Source: Bacteroidaceae bacterium (GTDB lineage Bacteria > Bacteroidota > Bacteroidia > Bacteroidales > Bacteroidaceae). From it: DNA of 64,000 nt. The translations under genes and the position numbers were made by a program. The DNA lies in NCBI GenBank assembly GCA_902362375.1, contig CABIVS010000004.1, forward strand, positions 425,304-489,303, in the 5' to 3' direction. Shown here in pieces: positions 54,701-63,556 of this stretch; positions within the stretch are counted from its first letter, which is position 1; every line of letters starts with the position of its first letter. Below the pieces are notes generated by a model that saw only the letters and a program-made list of their open reading frames with translations, did not search any database and had not been told where the DNA came from.

Positions 54701-54795
54701 GCGGTATGGTGGTCTCCACTCTGCTCACGATGTATATTGTACCGGCTATTTACAGTTACATTTCAACTAACCGAATCAAAAAATTACAAGAATGA
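51763..54795 (+). CDS. RND efflux pump inner-membrane subunit (HAE1 type)
   Basis: 1010 residues with the AcrB plan: TM1, large periplasmic loop, TM2-6, second loop, TM7-12. NISELSIRRPVLATVLTII starts the protein, and the proton-relay residues are visible: VGLVVDDAIVMTENIYIRIE (two Asp in TM4) and VGLVAKNGILIVEFANQK (Lys in TM10). It pumps hydrophobic or other toxic compounds from periplasm or membrane to the outside with the adaptor and TolC proteins beside it. The stop overlaps the next gene start by four bases (ATGA). Substrates are not predictable. Confidence 0.97.
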   Translation: MNISELSIRRPVLATVLTIIILLFGFIGYNYLGVREYPSVDNPIISVSCSYPGANADVIENQITEPLEQNINGIPGIRSLSSVSQQGQSRITVEFELSVDLETAANDVRDKVSRAQRYLPRDCDPPTVSKADADAMPILMVALQSDKRTLLELSEIADLTVKEQLQTIADVSSVSIWGEKRYSMRLWLDPVKMAGYGITPIDVKNAVDNENVELPSGSIEGNTTELTIRTLGLMHTADEFNDLIIKEEDNRIVRFSDIGRAELGPADIKSYMKMNGVPMVGVVVIPQPGANHIEIADAVYQRMEQMKKDLPEDVHYNYGFDNTKFIRASINEVKSTVYEAFVLVIIIIFLFLRDWRVTLVPCIVIPVSLIGAFFVMYLAGFSINVLSMLAIVLSVGLVVDDAIVMTENIYIRIEKGMAPKEAGIEGAKEIFFAVISTTITLVAVFFPIVFMDGMTGRLFREFSIVISGSVIISSFAALTFTPMLATKLLIKREKQSWFYAKTEPFFEGMNRLYSRSLAAFLSKRWIALPFTFITICLIGFLWNAIPAEMAPLEDRSQISINTRGAEGVTYEYIRDYTEDINQLVDSILPDAEAVTARVSSGSGNVRITLKDMQDRNYTQMEVAENISKAVQKKTMARSFVQQQSSFGGRRGSMPVQYVLQATNLEKLEEVLPKFMAKVYENPVFQMADVDLKFSKPEARIQINRDKSSIMGVSTKNIAQTLQYGLSGQRMGYFYMNGKQYEILGEINRQQRNKPADLKAIYVRSNNGDMIQLDNLIELESGIAPPKLYRYNRFVSATISAGLADGKTIGQGLDEMDKIAKETLDDTFRTALAGDSKEYRESSSSLMFAFILAILLIYLILAAQFESFKDPLIIMLTVPLAIAGALVFMYFNNITMNIFSQIGIIMLIGLVAKNGILIVEFANQKQEAGEDKINAIKDAALQRLRPILMTSASTVLGLIPLAFATGEGCNQRIAMGAAVVGGMVVSTLLTMYIVPAIYSYISTNRIKKLQE

Positions 54796-56135
54796 AACAG
54801 AAAGGAATCTGCATGAAACACATCATCTATATTACCATTGCCTGTGCTTTCTTATCAGTCTCTTTTGCTAAGGCACAACAGATACGCACCCTGAAAGATT
54901 GCCTGGAGGAGGGATTACAAAACAATTATTCTCTACGTATCGTACATAATGAAGAGCAGATCAGCAAGAATAATGCAACGCTAGGGAATGCCGGATATCT
55001 GCCTACATTGGACTTTTCTGCAGGATACACCGGAAATCTGGACAATATTGAAACAAAAGCGCGTGCTACCGGAGAGATAACAAAAAACAACGGCGTCTAC
55101 GATCAGACGGTTAACGTCGGTCTTAACCTCAACTGGACTATTTTCGACGGGTTTAATATTAGTACTACATACAAACAGCTGAAAGAACTGGAGCGTCAAG
55201 GCGAAACAAATACCCGTATTGCCATTGAGGACTTTATTGCAGCCCTGACTTCGGAATATTATAATTTTATCCAGCAGAAGATCCGTCTGAAAAACTTTCA
55301 TTATGCAATGTCACTTTCCAAAGAACGCTTGCGTATAGCAGAGGCCAGCCATCTGGTCGGAAAGTTTTCAGGGCTGGATTATCAGCAGGCGAAGGTGGAC
55401 TTCAATGCAGACAGTGCCCAATATATCAAACAACAGGAATTGCTGCATTCTTCACGAATCCAGTTGAACGAGCTGATGGCCAACAACAATGTAAACCAAA
55501 ACATTATTATCAAAGATTCCACCATCGACGTACACAGCGACTTGCAATTTGATGATTTATGGAATTCTACATTGGCAACCAATGCTTCTTTGCTAAAGGC
55601 GGATCAGAATACGGTACTTGCCCAATTGGACTACAAGAAAATAAACTCGCGCAACTATCCGTATCTCAAATTAAATACCGGATATGGATATACGTTCAAC
55701 AAGTATGACATCAATGCAAACAGCAGAAGAGGTGATCTGGGCTTTAATGCCGGAATAACTGTCGGCTTCAACATATTCGACGGAAACCGACGGAGGGAAA
55801 AGAGAAATGCAAGTCTGGCTTTCAAGAATCGTCGTCTGGAACGGCAGGATCTGGAGCTAGCACTCCGTTCCGATCTCAGCAATCTATGGCAAGCCTATCG
55901 CAACAACCTTCAGTTGCTGAATCTGGAACGACAGAATCTGATAACTGCCAAGGACAACCACGATATTGCCATGGATCGTTATATACAGGGAGATCTCTCC
56001 GGTTTTGAAGTACGCGAAGCACAAAAGAGTTTGTTAGATGCAGAAGAACGCATCCTCTCCGCCGAATACAATACGAAGCTCTGCGAAATATCCCTGTTAC
56101 AGATCAGTGGAAAAATTACGAAGTTTCTGGAATAA
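54792..56135 (+). CDS. TolC family outer-membrane efflux protein
   Basis: 447 residues with signal peptide (IACAFLSVSFAKAQQ). The first ATG (54792) overlaps the pump stop; M8 at 54813 is the alternative. The two-fold TolC helical repeats are seen (RTLKDCLEEGLQNNYSLRIV near 31, AEASHLVGKFSGLDYQQAKV near 178, DRYIQGDLSGFEVREAQKSL near 393). It is the outer-membrane exit duct of the efflux complex. The tight operon with adaptor and pump leaves little doubt about the assembly. Confidence 0.95.
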   Translation: MKQKGICMKHIIYITIACAFLSVSFAKAQQIRTLKDCLEEGLQNNYSLRIVHNEEQISKNNATLGNAGYLPTLDFSAGYTGNLDNIETKARATGEITKNNGVYDQTVNVGLNLNWTIFDGFNISTTYKQLKELERQGETNTRIAIEDFIAALTSEYYNFIQQKIRLKNFHYAMSLSKERLRIAEASHLVGKFSGLDYQQAKVDFNADSAQYIKQQELLHSSRIQLNELMANNNVNQNIIIKDSTIDVHSDLQFDDLWNSTLATNASLLKADQNTVLAQLDYKKINSRNYPYLKLNTGYGYTFNKYDINANSRRGDLGFNAGITVGFNIFDGNRRREKRNASLAFKNRRLERQDLELALRSDLSNLWQAYRNNLQLLNLERQNLITAKDNHDIAMDRYIQGDLSGFEVREAQKSLLDAEERILSAEYNTKLCEISLLQISGKITKFLE

Positions 56136-56168
56136 GGAAGTAGTTTCCAAACATTAAATAACAAAGCC

Positions 56169-57263
56169 ATGAGAAAACCAAGTCTTTTCTTATTCCTACT
56201 TTTTATCCTGACAAACATCTCAGCCCAAAAAGCAGCAGATTACAGAAAACAGCAAAATTACAAAGAATGGGTACACATCGCTCCCAAATTTGACGACGAT
56301 TTCTTCAAGACGGAAGAAGCCCTACGCATTGGTGACAACGTGTTACTGTATCAGCAAACCACCGGAGGCTGGCCCAAGAATATCTATATGCCGGCAGAAC
56401 TGACAGAACAGGAATATAAGGCAGCATTAAAGGCCAAAGAGGATACCAACCAAAGCACAATCGACAACAACGCCACCACTACGGAAATCGAATATCTGGC
56501 ACGGCTTTATCTGGCTACCCAAAAAGAAAAATATAAAGAAGGAGTTCTGAACGGCATCCAATATCTGCTCAAAGCGCAATATGAAAATGGTGGATGGCCT
56601 CAATTCTATCCACGCCCCAAAGGTTATTACATACAAATCACCTACAATGACAACGCCATGGTAAGAGTGATGAATCAGCTTCGGGAAATATACGAAAAGA
56701 AGACTCCTTACACTTTCCTGCCTGAAGATATCTGCAAACAGGCACGCAAAGCTTTTGATAAAGGCATAGAGTGTATACTCAAAACACAAGTGCGCCAAAA
56801 CGGAGAATTGGCAGTATGGTGTGCGCAGCACGACCGTGTCACTCTGGAACCATGCAAAGCACGTGCTTACGAACTTCCGTCATTAAGCGGGCAGGAGTCA
56901 GACAACATTGTATTACTACTTATGTCACTCCCCAATCCATCTACAGAAGTTGTAAAATCGATAGAAGGAGCCATCAAATGGTTCCAGAAGTCTGAAATCA
57001 AGGGACTACAGAAAGAATATTTCACTAACAGCGAAGGGAAAAAAGACTATCGTATGGTTCCTTGTGAAGACTGCCCCACTCTCTGGGCACGCTTTTATGA
57101 ACTGGAAACTAACCGGCCCTTCTTCTGTGATCGTGACGGTATAAAAAAATATGATATCTCGGAAATCGGACACGAACGCCGGAATGGTTATAGTTGGTAT
57201 AACAAAGATGGAAGTAAGGTGCTGAAAAGATACGAGAAATGGAAGAAAGAACAGAATAAATAA
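56169..57263 (+). CDS. PL10 family pectate lyase
   Basis: 364 residues with signal peptide (LFLFLLFILTNISAQ), so periplasmic or secreted. PL10 marks: LLYQQTTGGWPKNIYMP near 60, STIDNNATTTEIEYLARLY near 95, ENGGWPQFYPRPKGYYIQIT near 138, YNDNAMVRVMNQLREIYE, the LAVWCAQHDRVTLEPCKARA block, and AYELPSLSGQES with the arginine-containing active-site region. It cleaves polygalacturonate by beta-elimination with calcium. It lies 33 bases after the TolC gene, outside any PUL, and is closed by a hairpin; it may have its own promoter or be read through from the efflux operon. Confidence 0.9.
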   Translation: MRKPSLFLFLLFILTNISAQKAADYRKQQNYKEWVHIAPKFDDDFFKTEEALRIGDNVLLYQQTTGGWPKNIYMPAELTEQEYKAALKAKEDTNQSTIDNNATTTEIEYLARLYLATQKEKYKEGVLNGIQYLLKAQYENGGWPQFYPRPKGYYIQITYNDNAMVRVMNQLREIYEKKTPYTFLPEDICKQARKAFDKGIECILKTQVRQNGELAVWCAQHDRVTLEPCKARAYELPSLSGQESDNIVLLLMSLPNPSTEVVKSIEGAIKWFQKSEIKGLQKEYFTNSEGKKDYRMVPCEDCPTLWARFYELETNRPFFCDRDGIKKYDISEIGHERRNGYSWYNKDGSKVLKRYEKWKKEQNK

Positions 57264-57319
57264 TCAAAGACTGATATTTACCCTACCAAAGCGAATATCC
57301 GGAAAGTCCTTAAAATGAG

Positions 57320-57358
57320 AAATCCCCTTACTACACGATTGTAATGAGGGGATTTTTT
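57320..57358. terminator. Terminator after the PL10 gene
   Basis: AAATCCCCTTAC and GTAATGAGGGGATTTTTT form a stem with a small bulge and a T-run on the plus strand (57320-57358). The A-rich left side lets it serve the convergent fumarase gene as well. Confidence 0.75.
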
Positions 57359-57414
57359 AATTAAAGGCTTTTACACCGTCTTCTCAAAGTCTTATATAAA
57401 CGGAGTTAAACCGA

Positions 57415-59052
57415 TTATTTAGTACAATTCCACGGTTTCAACTGTTTGAAGAAGTCGTTACCCTTATCATCTACCAGAATAAATGCAGGGAAGTTTTCCA
57501 CTTCAATCTTCCAGATAGCTTCCATACCCAATTCCGGATATTCCACACACTCGATGCTCTTGATGTTGTTCTGTGCAAGGATAGCTGCCGGACCTCCGAT
57601 AGAACCAAGGTAGAAACCACCATATTTCTTACAAGCATCTGTCACTTGCTGGCTACGGTTACCTTTTGCCAACATTACCATGCTACCGCCATGACTTTGG
57701 AACAGTTCTACATAAGAGTCCATACGTCCTGCTGTAGTAGGACCCATAGAACCACAAGCCATGCCTTCCGGAGTTTTTGCCGGACCTGCATAATAAATAG
57801 GATGATCCTTAATATACTGTGGCAAGTCTTCGCCGCGATCCAAACGTTCTTTCAGTTTAGCATGAGCAATGTCACGACCTACGATGATCGTTCCGTTCAA
57901 TGACAGACGGGTAGCTACCGGATATTTAGTCAGTTCTTTCAGGATTTCCGACATCGGACGGTTCAGGTCGATCTTTACCACATCACCTTCACCTGCCTGA
58001 CGCAGTTCTACAGGAATAAGCTCACCCGGATTTGAATCCAGTTTCTCAATCCAGATACCTTCCTTATTGATTTTACATTTGATGTTACGGTCGGCAGAGC
58101 AAGATACTCCCAAACCTACCGGACAAGAAGCACCGTGACGAGGCAAACGGATGATACGTACGTCATGAGCAAGATATTTACCTCCGAATTGCGCGCCCAA
58201 TCCAATTTTATGAGCTTCTGCCAAAACTTCTTTTTCCAGTTCGATGTCGCGGAATGCACGGCCATATTCGTTTCCGGTAGTCGGCAGATTGTCATAGAAA
58301 TGAGTAGAAGCCAGCTTCACTGTCAACAGGTTCTTTTCAGCAGAAGTACCTCCGATAACGAAAGCGATATGATAAGGAGGACAAGCGGCTGTTCCCAATG
58401 TTTTCATCTTTTCAACCAGGAACGGAACCAGTGTACCGGGATTCAGGATTGCTTTTGTTTCCTGATACAAATATGTCTTGTTGGCAGATCCACCGCCTTT
58501 TGTTACGCAAAGGAACTCATACTCCATGCCTTCGGTAGCTTCGATGTCAATCTGTGCGGGGAGGTTACATTTGGTATTTACCTCATCGTACATATTCAGA
58601 GGCGCATTCTGTGAGTAACGCAGGTTCTCTTCAGTATATGTTTTATATACACCCAGCGAAAGAGCCTCTTCGTCAGAATATCCAGTCCATACCTGTTGTC
58701 CTTTTTCACCGTGGATAATAGCAGTACCAGTGTCCTGACAGAAAGGAAGTACACCTTTTGAAGCAACTTCCGCATTGCGCAGGAAAGTCAGTGCCACATA
58801 CTTATCGTTTTCACTTGCTTCCGGATCACTCAGAATCTTAGCAACTTGTTCGTTGTGTGAACGACGAAGCATGAATGACACATCACGAAAAGCTGCATTA
58901 GCCATCACAGTCAAACCTTCTTTCTCAATTTTCAGGATGGGATTTCCTTCAAACTCGCTTACTGATACATAGTCTTTTGTAAGCAGATAATACTCAGTTG
59001 TATCTTTTCCCTTCTCAAACATGGGCTGATACTTAAACGGAGGTGTTGCCAT
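57415..59052 (-). CDS. Fumarate hydratase class I (iron-sulfur)
   Basis: 545 residues, the full two-domain class I form. It interconverts fumarate and malate with an oxygen-sensitive 4Fe-4S cluster. Cys-bearing motifs are [15 protein letters not shown] (C105), [15 protein letters not shown] (C224) and [17 protein letters not shown] (C318). The C-terminal beta domain contains [20 protein letters not shown]. In Bacteroides it belongs to the anaerobic reductive branch to succinate. It is a single-gene unit, convergent with the PL10 gene, with its own -7 box upstream. Confidence 0.96.
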   Translation of the reverse strand: MATPPFKYQPMFEKGKDTTEYYLLTKDYVSVSEFEGNPILKIEKEGLTVMANAAFRDVSFMLRRSHNEQVAKILSDPEASENDKYVALTFLRNAEVASKGVLPFCQDTGTAIIHGEKGQQVWTGYSDEEALSLGVYKTYTEENLRYSQNAPLNMYDEVNTKCNLPAQIDIEATEGMEYEFLCVTKGGGSANKTYLYQETKAILNPGTLVPFLVEKMKTLGTAACPPYHIAFVIGGTSAEKNLLTVKLASTHFYDNLPTTGNEYGRAFRDIELEKEVLAEAHKIGLGAQFGGKYLAHDVRIIRLPRHGASCPVGLGVSCSADRNIKCKINKEGIWIEKLDSNPGELIPVELRQAGEGDVVKIDLNRPMSEILKELTKYPVATRLSLNGTIIVGRDIAHAKLKERLDRGEDLPQYIKDHPIYYAGPAKTPEGMACGSMGPTTAGRMDSYVELFQSHGGSMVMLAKGNRSQQVTDACKKYGGFYLGSIGGPAAILAQNNIKSIECVEYPELGMEAIWKIEVENFPAFILVDDKGNDFFKQLKPWNCTK

Positions 59053-59091
59053 AAGTTTCTTATTTTATTACGTAATTGTTAGTTAGTGTGG

Positions 59092-59099
59092 CAAAGGTA
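59092..59099 (-). promoter_or_regulatory. Fumarase -7 promoter box
   Basis: The minus strand reads TACCTTTG at 59099-59092, a full match, 39 bases before the ATG. Directly upstream lies a 14-bp tandem repeat. Confidence 0.6.
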
Positions 59100-59107
59100 G
59101 TATATAA

Positions 59108-59142
59108 ATTAAAAATTAAAGATTAAAAATTAAAGATTAAAA
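59108..59142. repeat. 14-bp A+T tandem repeat upstream of the fumarase promoter
   Basis: ATTAAAAATTAAAG occurs at 59108-59121 and 59122-59135 and is followed by a partial third copy. It sits just upstream of the fumarase -7 box and could act as an UP-like or bent-DNA element. Confidence 0.6.
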
Positions 59143-59184
59143 CATAATTAACGGAGGAACTCTCCCGTTTATCATTTGCTTATT

Positions 59185-61176
59185 TTATTCTTGTATGCTT
59201 TCGATACGTCTAATAAGCTCGTTTCCAAGAGCTGTTTTATCTTCAATATGTTTCAAGACGGCAGTCACAAAAGTATTGCTTTCGAAATCACCGCGTACTT
59301 GCTCAAAATCCTGCTTCATTTCGTCGTGGGAGCCGTCAGCACCAAATCCGGTCATGGAAGACAACGAGAATTCTTTCTTGGCATCCTCATATACCATCTT
59401 ATCCAATCCGACAACAGCTTGCTGCCATGCTTTCACGATACCGATGATATCTTGTGCTGTAATCGTTTCCGGATCCAGACCGTAGAATTCCTGAATCTTA
59501 TGATAAGCCCATGTCCATTCATAGGTATAATAGTTCTCATGCATTTCTGCAAAGCTTGCATTGATGGATTTCAAACGATTGACCGTTCCCTTCTCTATCC
59601 CATCCAGCAATCGGTCGATCTCACTCTTGGGAGCAATCAGTCCGGAAACATCCACCCACTCCCCGATTCCGATTTCCGTATCAGGTTTCAGTCGTTGACG
59701 GATTTCTTCATTGCTCTGGAAGTTGATGCCTTCCAACCGCTTAATGATGGAGTTTCCCAAGAACTTGTGAATAGCGATTTCATAAAAACGAATTCCATTG
59801 TTCAGAGAGGAGTTCTTGATTTTAGCACTCTGGTAGGAGTAAATCTCTGAAGTTTCACCGGACACACGTTTCAATTCTTTCAAAATGGAACGTCCTTTAA
59901 ACATTTTCTGAATGGTATAAGGACTCAACAGATTATAATTGATATAATCCAGCCGGTTCGGATCCTTTCGATTATCACGCTTCGGCCATTTCTGTGCATC
60001 ACGAATGGTACCTACACTTCTTAAGTTAACTCCCGGAACCAGATAAGTGGTATTCCGCTGCTCTATCAGGTAAGAGAAAGGAAGATTGGAAGTATCGGCA
60101 TGATTAACATGACGTCCCATTACCAAAGAGAAGGCCCCAACACGTGCCGGCCACAGGATATATGAATCGGAAGTGGTTTTCGCTCCTCTTTCCATCGTTC
60201 CCTGATGGATAGGGCCTAACTTATACATGTGATTACTCTGATTGGACCCCGAACCCGCATTCATAAACGAGAACATACCGGCAATCAATAAAGTAGATTT
60301 ATGGTGTGTCACTGTAAAAGGACCTGCAAAAATAGCACATGCCTCACCGTTCTCTCCCTGACAATTACTGAAAAACAAAGAATCGGAAGCAGAATAATTG
60401 TGTCCCAGCTTGCAGGACTGACCGACGAAGCAACGAGTCAGCATCGTGCCGTCATCCACTTTAGAGCCGGAAGAGATAATGAAGTCATCACAGATTACAC
60501 CGTGTCCGATATGAACAGGTGCCGTCACGTTACTGTTGATGCTGCCATTGGATAAGCGGCAAGTTCCACAGATATGGCAGTAATCTCCAATCCGGACATT
60601 CTTGATCGAGCCCGTATTGAGAATCATCACATGATTGCCAATACTGCCGACAGCAGAAGCATGTTTGTTGGAATAATAATCCGCAATGGATTTCATGCGG
60701 TTAATCAGTTCGGGACGATGACGGTACAGTGCAAGTATATATGCCTGATGTGCCGACAGTTTGTCGTTCATCAACACTTCACGACCTCCCGTTTCATTCA
60801 AGACTGCCACTTCCACCCCATTACCGAAAGTGCTCAACCCATCCACTAAGATAATATCTACATTCTCAATGAAGGTATCACTGCCAATTTCGTAATTAGC
60901 AATATAGTTCTGGATATTCTCAATACAACAGTTATCGCCCACCGATACATTATGCAACGTCACATGACGTAATCCCGAATGTTTCTTGATTCCCCCCGGC
61001 AATGTAAATTCTGCTTCGAATACTCCCAGTTTCACTTCACCCGAGAAACGGGTATGATGGACGTACTCACAATTAAACCCCTCTGCCACTGATACATTTC
61101 CCCAATCATCAGCCAGACACGACTGACTCTTCAACTGAAGTACCTCATCTTCAGTCAATCTACGATAGTCTTTCAT
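59185..61176 (-). CDS. DUF4954 family left-handed beta-helix protein
   Basis: 663 residues from the ATG at 61176 (MKDYRRLTEDEVLQL); an upstream in-frame extension runs through repeats and is rejected. No signal peptide, so cytosolic. The middle (about 60-330) has hexapeptide-like repeats (IKNVRIGDYCHICGTCRLSN, VTAPVHIGHGVICDDFIISS) of the acyltransferase/sugar-nucleotide left-handed helix type. The C-terminal third is alpha-helical (NASFAEMHENYYTYEWTWAY). DUF4954 is a conserved Bacteroidota family of unknown activity. It shares the strand with hflX upstream (97 bases, containing repeats). Confidence 0.82.
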   Translation of the reverse strand: MKDYRRLTEDEVLQLKSQSCLADDWGNVSVAEGFNCEYVHHTRFSGEVKLGVFEAEFTLPGGIKKHSGLRHVTLHNVSVGDNCCIENIQNYIANYEIGSDTFIENVDIILVDGLSTFGNGVEVAVLNETGGREVLMNDKLSAHQAYILALYRHRPELINRMKSIADYYSNKHASAVGSIGNHVMILNTGSIKNVRIGDYCHICGTCRLSNGSINSNVTAPVHIGHGVICDDFIISSGSKVDDGTMLTRCFVGQSCKLGHNYSASDSLFFSNCQGENGEACAIFAGPFTVTHHKSTLLIAGMFSFMNAGSGSNQSNHMYKLGPIHQGTMERGAKTTSDSYILWPARVGAFSLVMGRHVNHADTSNLPFSYLIEQRNTTYLVPGVNLRSVGTIRDAQKWPKRDNRKDPNRLDYINYNLLSPYTIQKMFKGRSILKELKRVSGETSEIYSYQSAKIKNSSLNNGIRFYEIAIHKFLGNSIIKRLEGINFQSNEEIRQRLKPDTEIGIGEWVDVSGLIAPKSEIDRLLDGIEKGTVNRLKSINASFAEMHENYYTYEWTWAYHKIQEFYGLDPETITAQDIIGIVKAWQQAVVGLDKMVYEDAKKEFSLSSMTGFGADGSHDEMKQDFEQVRGDFESNTFVTAVLKHIEDKTALGNELIRRIESIQE

Positions 61177-61183
61177 TTTTAAT

Positions 61184-61262
61184 AATGTGTTAATGTGCCC
61201 ATATGCCAATGCGCCAATTCCGATGCAGTACACGCAGCCAGTTAGCACATCAGTACATAAGC
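61184..61262. repeat. Degenerate octanucleotide arrays in inverted arrangement
   Basis: AATGTGTT, AATGTGCC, CATATGCC and AATGCGCC lie head to tail from 61184 to 61215. After about 20 bases, TTAGCACA, TCAGTACA, TAAGCATA and TTGATTAA follow with the same 8-base step and the opposite sense (for example TTAGCACA against TGTGCTAA). The arrays can fold into an imperfect hairpin in the hflX to DUF4954 gap. Confidence 0.5.
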
Positions 61263-61273
61263 ATATTGATTAA

Positions 61274-62530
61274 TTATTCCTCTTCTTCGTAGGTCTGATA
61301 AAGAAAATCGTTATAGGGATATTTCTGAACGTGTAATTCTTTCACTCGCTGATAAACTACATTTTTCAGTTCGTCTATATTGATTCGTTCGCGGGCGGAA
61401 ATAAAGAGGCAGTTGTCCTCCATCTTTGCCATCCACGTCTTCATCAGTTCTTCGAGTGTTAAGTTTTCCTTTGTTCGGGGGGTAAGGTCGTCCGGCGCTT
61501 TCTCCACGTAGGTGTAAGCGTCTATTTTGTTAAATACAAGTATCATAGGTTTGCCACTGCCACCAATCTCTGCCAGTGTTTTGTTCACCACTTCAATCTG
61601 TTCCTCAAATCCGGGGTGGGAAATATCGACTACGTGTACAAGCAGATCCGCTTCACGCACCTCATCCAGCGTTGATTTGAAAGATTCTACCAGATCGGTA
61701 GGCAACTTACGAATAAACCCTACCGTATCCGACAACAGGAACGGTAGATTATCGATAATCACTTTGCGTACAGTGGTATCCAACGTTGCAAACAGCTTGT
61801 TTTCTGCAAACACTTCGCTCTTTGCGAGAAGGTTCATCATGGTTGATTTTCCCACATTGGTATAACCAACCAGTGCAACACGTATCATACGTCCGCGGTT
61901 CTTACGCTGGGTAGCTTTCTGTTTGTCAATGTCTGCCAGACGTTCTTTCAGCAATGACATACGGTTCAGGATGATACGGCGGTCCATCTCGAGCTGTGTT
62001 TCACCCGGGCCACGAAGTCCCACGGAACCTTTACCACCACCGGCACCGGAACCACCTCCCTGGCGTTCCAAGTGAGTCCAGAGTCGCTGCAAACGTGGCA
62101 ACATATATTTATACTGTGCCAGTTCTACCTGTGTCTTCGCATTGGCAGTCTGTGCACGCATGGCAAATATATCAAGAATCAGTGAAGTACGGTCCAGTAT
62201 CTTCACTTTCAGTTCAGCTTCAATATTACGAATCTGTTTCGCAGAAAGTTCGTCATCAAAGATGACCATTCCTACTTCACGTTCTGCTTCCTCTTCGTCA
62301 TGGATATATTGTCTGATTTCCTCCAACTTTCCCTTTCCGACATAAGTCACAGAGTTAGCCGTCGGTAACTTCTGCGTAAATCGTTTCACAACTTCCGCCC
62401 CAGCCGTCTCGGCAAGGAAAGCCAGTTCATCCAGATACTCGTTTGTCTTACGCTCATCCTGCGTTTGTGTGATGAGTCCTACAAGCACTGCTGTTTCTAC
62501 TTTGGCTTCGGATATTACAAATTCTTTCAT
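61274..62530 (-). CDS. hflX: GTPase HflX
   Basis: 418 residues. A ribosome-associated GTPase that rescues or splits stalled 50S/70S particles. The N-terminal domain (about 1-190) ends in the glycine-rich linker GGSGAGGGKGSVGLRGPGET followed by QLEMDRR. The G domain has ALVGYTNVGKSTMMN (G1), SDTVGFIRKLPTDLVESFKS (G3) and FNKIDAYT (G4). It has a -7 box 33 bases upstream and is probably co-transcribed with the DUF4954 gene. Confidence 0.97.
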   Translation of the reverse strand: MKEFVISEAKVETAVLVGLITQTQDERKTNEYLDELAFLAETAGAEVVKRFTQKLPTANSVTYVGKGKLEEIRQYIHDEEEAEREVGMVIFDDELSAKQIRNIEAELKVKILDRTSLILDIFAMRAQTANAKTQVELAQYKYMLPRLQRLWTHLERQGGGSGAGGGKGSVGLRGPGETQLEMDRRIILNRMSLLKERLADIDKQKATQRKNRGRMIRVALVGYTNVGKSTMMNLLAKSEVFAENKLFATLDTTVRKVIIDNLPFLLSDTVGFIRKLPTDLVESFKSTLDEVREADLLVHVVDISHPGFEEQIEVVNKTLAEIGGSGKPMILVFNKIDAYTYVEKAPDDLTPRTKENLTLEELMKTWMAKMEDNCLFISARERINIDELKNVVYQRVKELHVQKYPYNDFLYQTYEEEE

Positions 62531-62562
62531 TCTTTACTTTTATTATATATAATAATGTGGGC

Positions 62563-62571
62563 GCAAATATA
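62563..62571 (-). promoter_or_regulatory. hflX -7 promoter box
   Basis: The minus strand reads TATATTTGC at 62571-62563, a full TAnnTTTG match with the common trailing C. It sits next to the terminator of the upstream locus. Confidence 0.6.
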
Positions 62572-62577
62572 ACAAAA

Positions 62578-62610
62578 AAAAAGAGGACAATGTTTTATTG
62601 TCCTCTTTTT
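62578..62610 (-). terminator. Terminator of the third SusD locus
   Basis: AAAAAGAGGACAAT (62578-62591) and ATTGTCCTCTTTTT (62597-62610) form a perfect 14-bp stem with a 5-base loop. On the minus strand it is followed by a T-run, so it ends the operon of the lipoprotein gene at 62641 just before the hflX promoter. Confidence 0.88.
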
Positions 62611-62640
62611 CGTATCATTCAGGATTTAAAATATCCTATA

Positions 62641-63531
62641 TTATTCCTCCATTACACCCGCTATATCATAATCGAGAGTTGCCGTTACACCTTCCACTTC
62701 ATTTTTCACAACATCATTCTCATAATAGAAGACATCATAAGTAAAGACATATGCGCCTTTGCTTGTTTTCTCTGCAGATTTCACATTCATGTAATAAGGT
62801 GCTTTTGTAGTCTTATCCACTACACCGGTGTTAATCTTCTCCGGATTATAAGCATCACCTACAGATAACATACCTGCGACATCATAATTCTCATCCAACA
62901 GGAACTGTAAATGCCCTGTAGCTGTAGATGCCGTTCCGGCAGCAGAATAAAGAGCTTTGATTCTGAATAATTGATTTCCATCCTCATCTTCATAGTCGGA
63001 AGCAAACTCAAGAGGTGCTAAAATTCCACCATCATACCAGCCAGCTTCCAACACAACAGGCTGATCTATCTTTACCCAAGCATAGTCCTTAGACACAGAT
63101 ACAACCGTTGAAGAAGTTCCGGATGCATAAGGATGATCTTTTCCTTCTCCCAGTGATAGTGTCAACTTATAAACTTCTTGAAATTTGCATTTATCGCTAA
63201 GTTTCAATTCCACAGTTGCTTTAGATTCACCTTTTGCAAATAAAAACTCAGTTGGAACTGCTGTAAATTTCACTCCATCTATTTCCGAGCAGGATTTTAC
63301 AGTTACAGGAACAGATACCGCTTCTTTCGTATTCACGCGATTCAACGTCAGTTGGTATTTATCCTCATCCGGGTGTACTACAATTGAAGTCGTAGCAGCA
63401 GTAAAGTTTGCACCCAAAGCATTTTCATCAGCCTGCGGGCTCGTCACTTCAGTATCTTCATAGTCGCTACAGCTTACAAAAGACAAAGCCGGAACGATTA
63501 ATAAATATAATAAGAACTTATTTAGTTTCAT
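62641..63531 (-). CDS. Lipoprotein downstream of SusD, unknown function
   Basis: 296 residues from the ATG at 63531; an in-frame TTG three codons earlier is less likely. The lipobox ALSFVSC gives C21 (followed by SDYEDTE, acidic). The first half has a Calx-beta-like strand pattern (IVVHPDEDKYQLTLNRVNTK, GESKATVELKLSDKCKFQEV). The second half is beta-rich (VVLEAGWYDGGILAPLEF, GHLQFLLDENYDVAGML) and unidentified. It follows the susD stop by 25 bases, a position used for surface binding or accessory proteins. The function is not known. Confidence 0.75.
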   Translation of the reverse strand: MKLNKFLLYLLIVPALSFVSCSDYEDTEVTSPQADENALGANFTAATTSIVVHPDEDKYQLTLNRVNTKEAVSVPVTVKSCSEIDGVKFTAVPTEFLFAKGESKATVELKLSDKCKFQEVYKLTLSLGEGKDHPYASGTSSTVVSVSKDYAWVKIDQPVVLEAGWYDGGILAPLEFASDYEDEDGNQLFRIKALYSAAGTASTATGHLQFLLDENYDVAGMLSVGDAYNPEKINTGVVDKTTKAPYYMNVKSAEKTSKGAYVFTYDVFYYENDVVKNEVEGVTATLDYDIAGVMEE

Positions 63532-63556
63532 ATGATTCAAATTATTAATAGAATTA

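Noticed and set aside
61177..61248. N-terminal extension of the DUF4954 protein by 24 codons
   Set aside because: The extension is translated from the octamer arrays and low-complexity sequence; the ATG at 61176 begins the conserved part.
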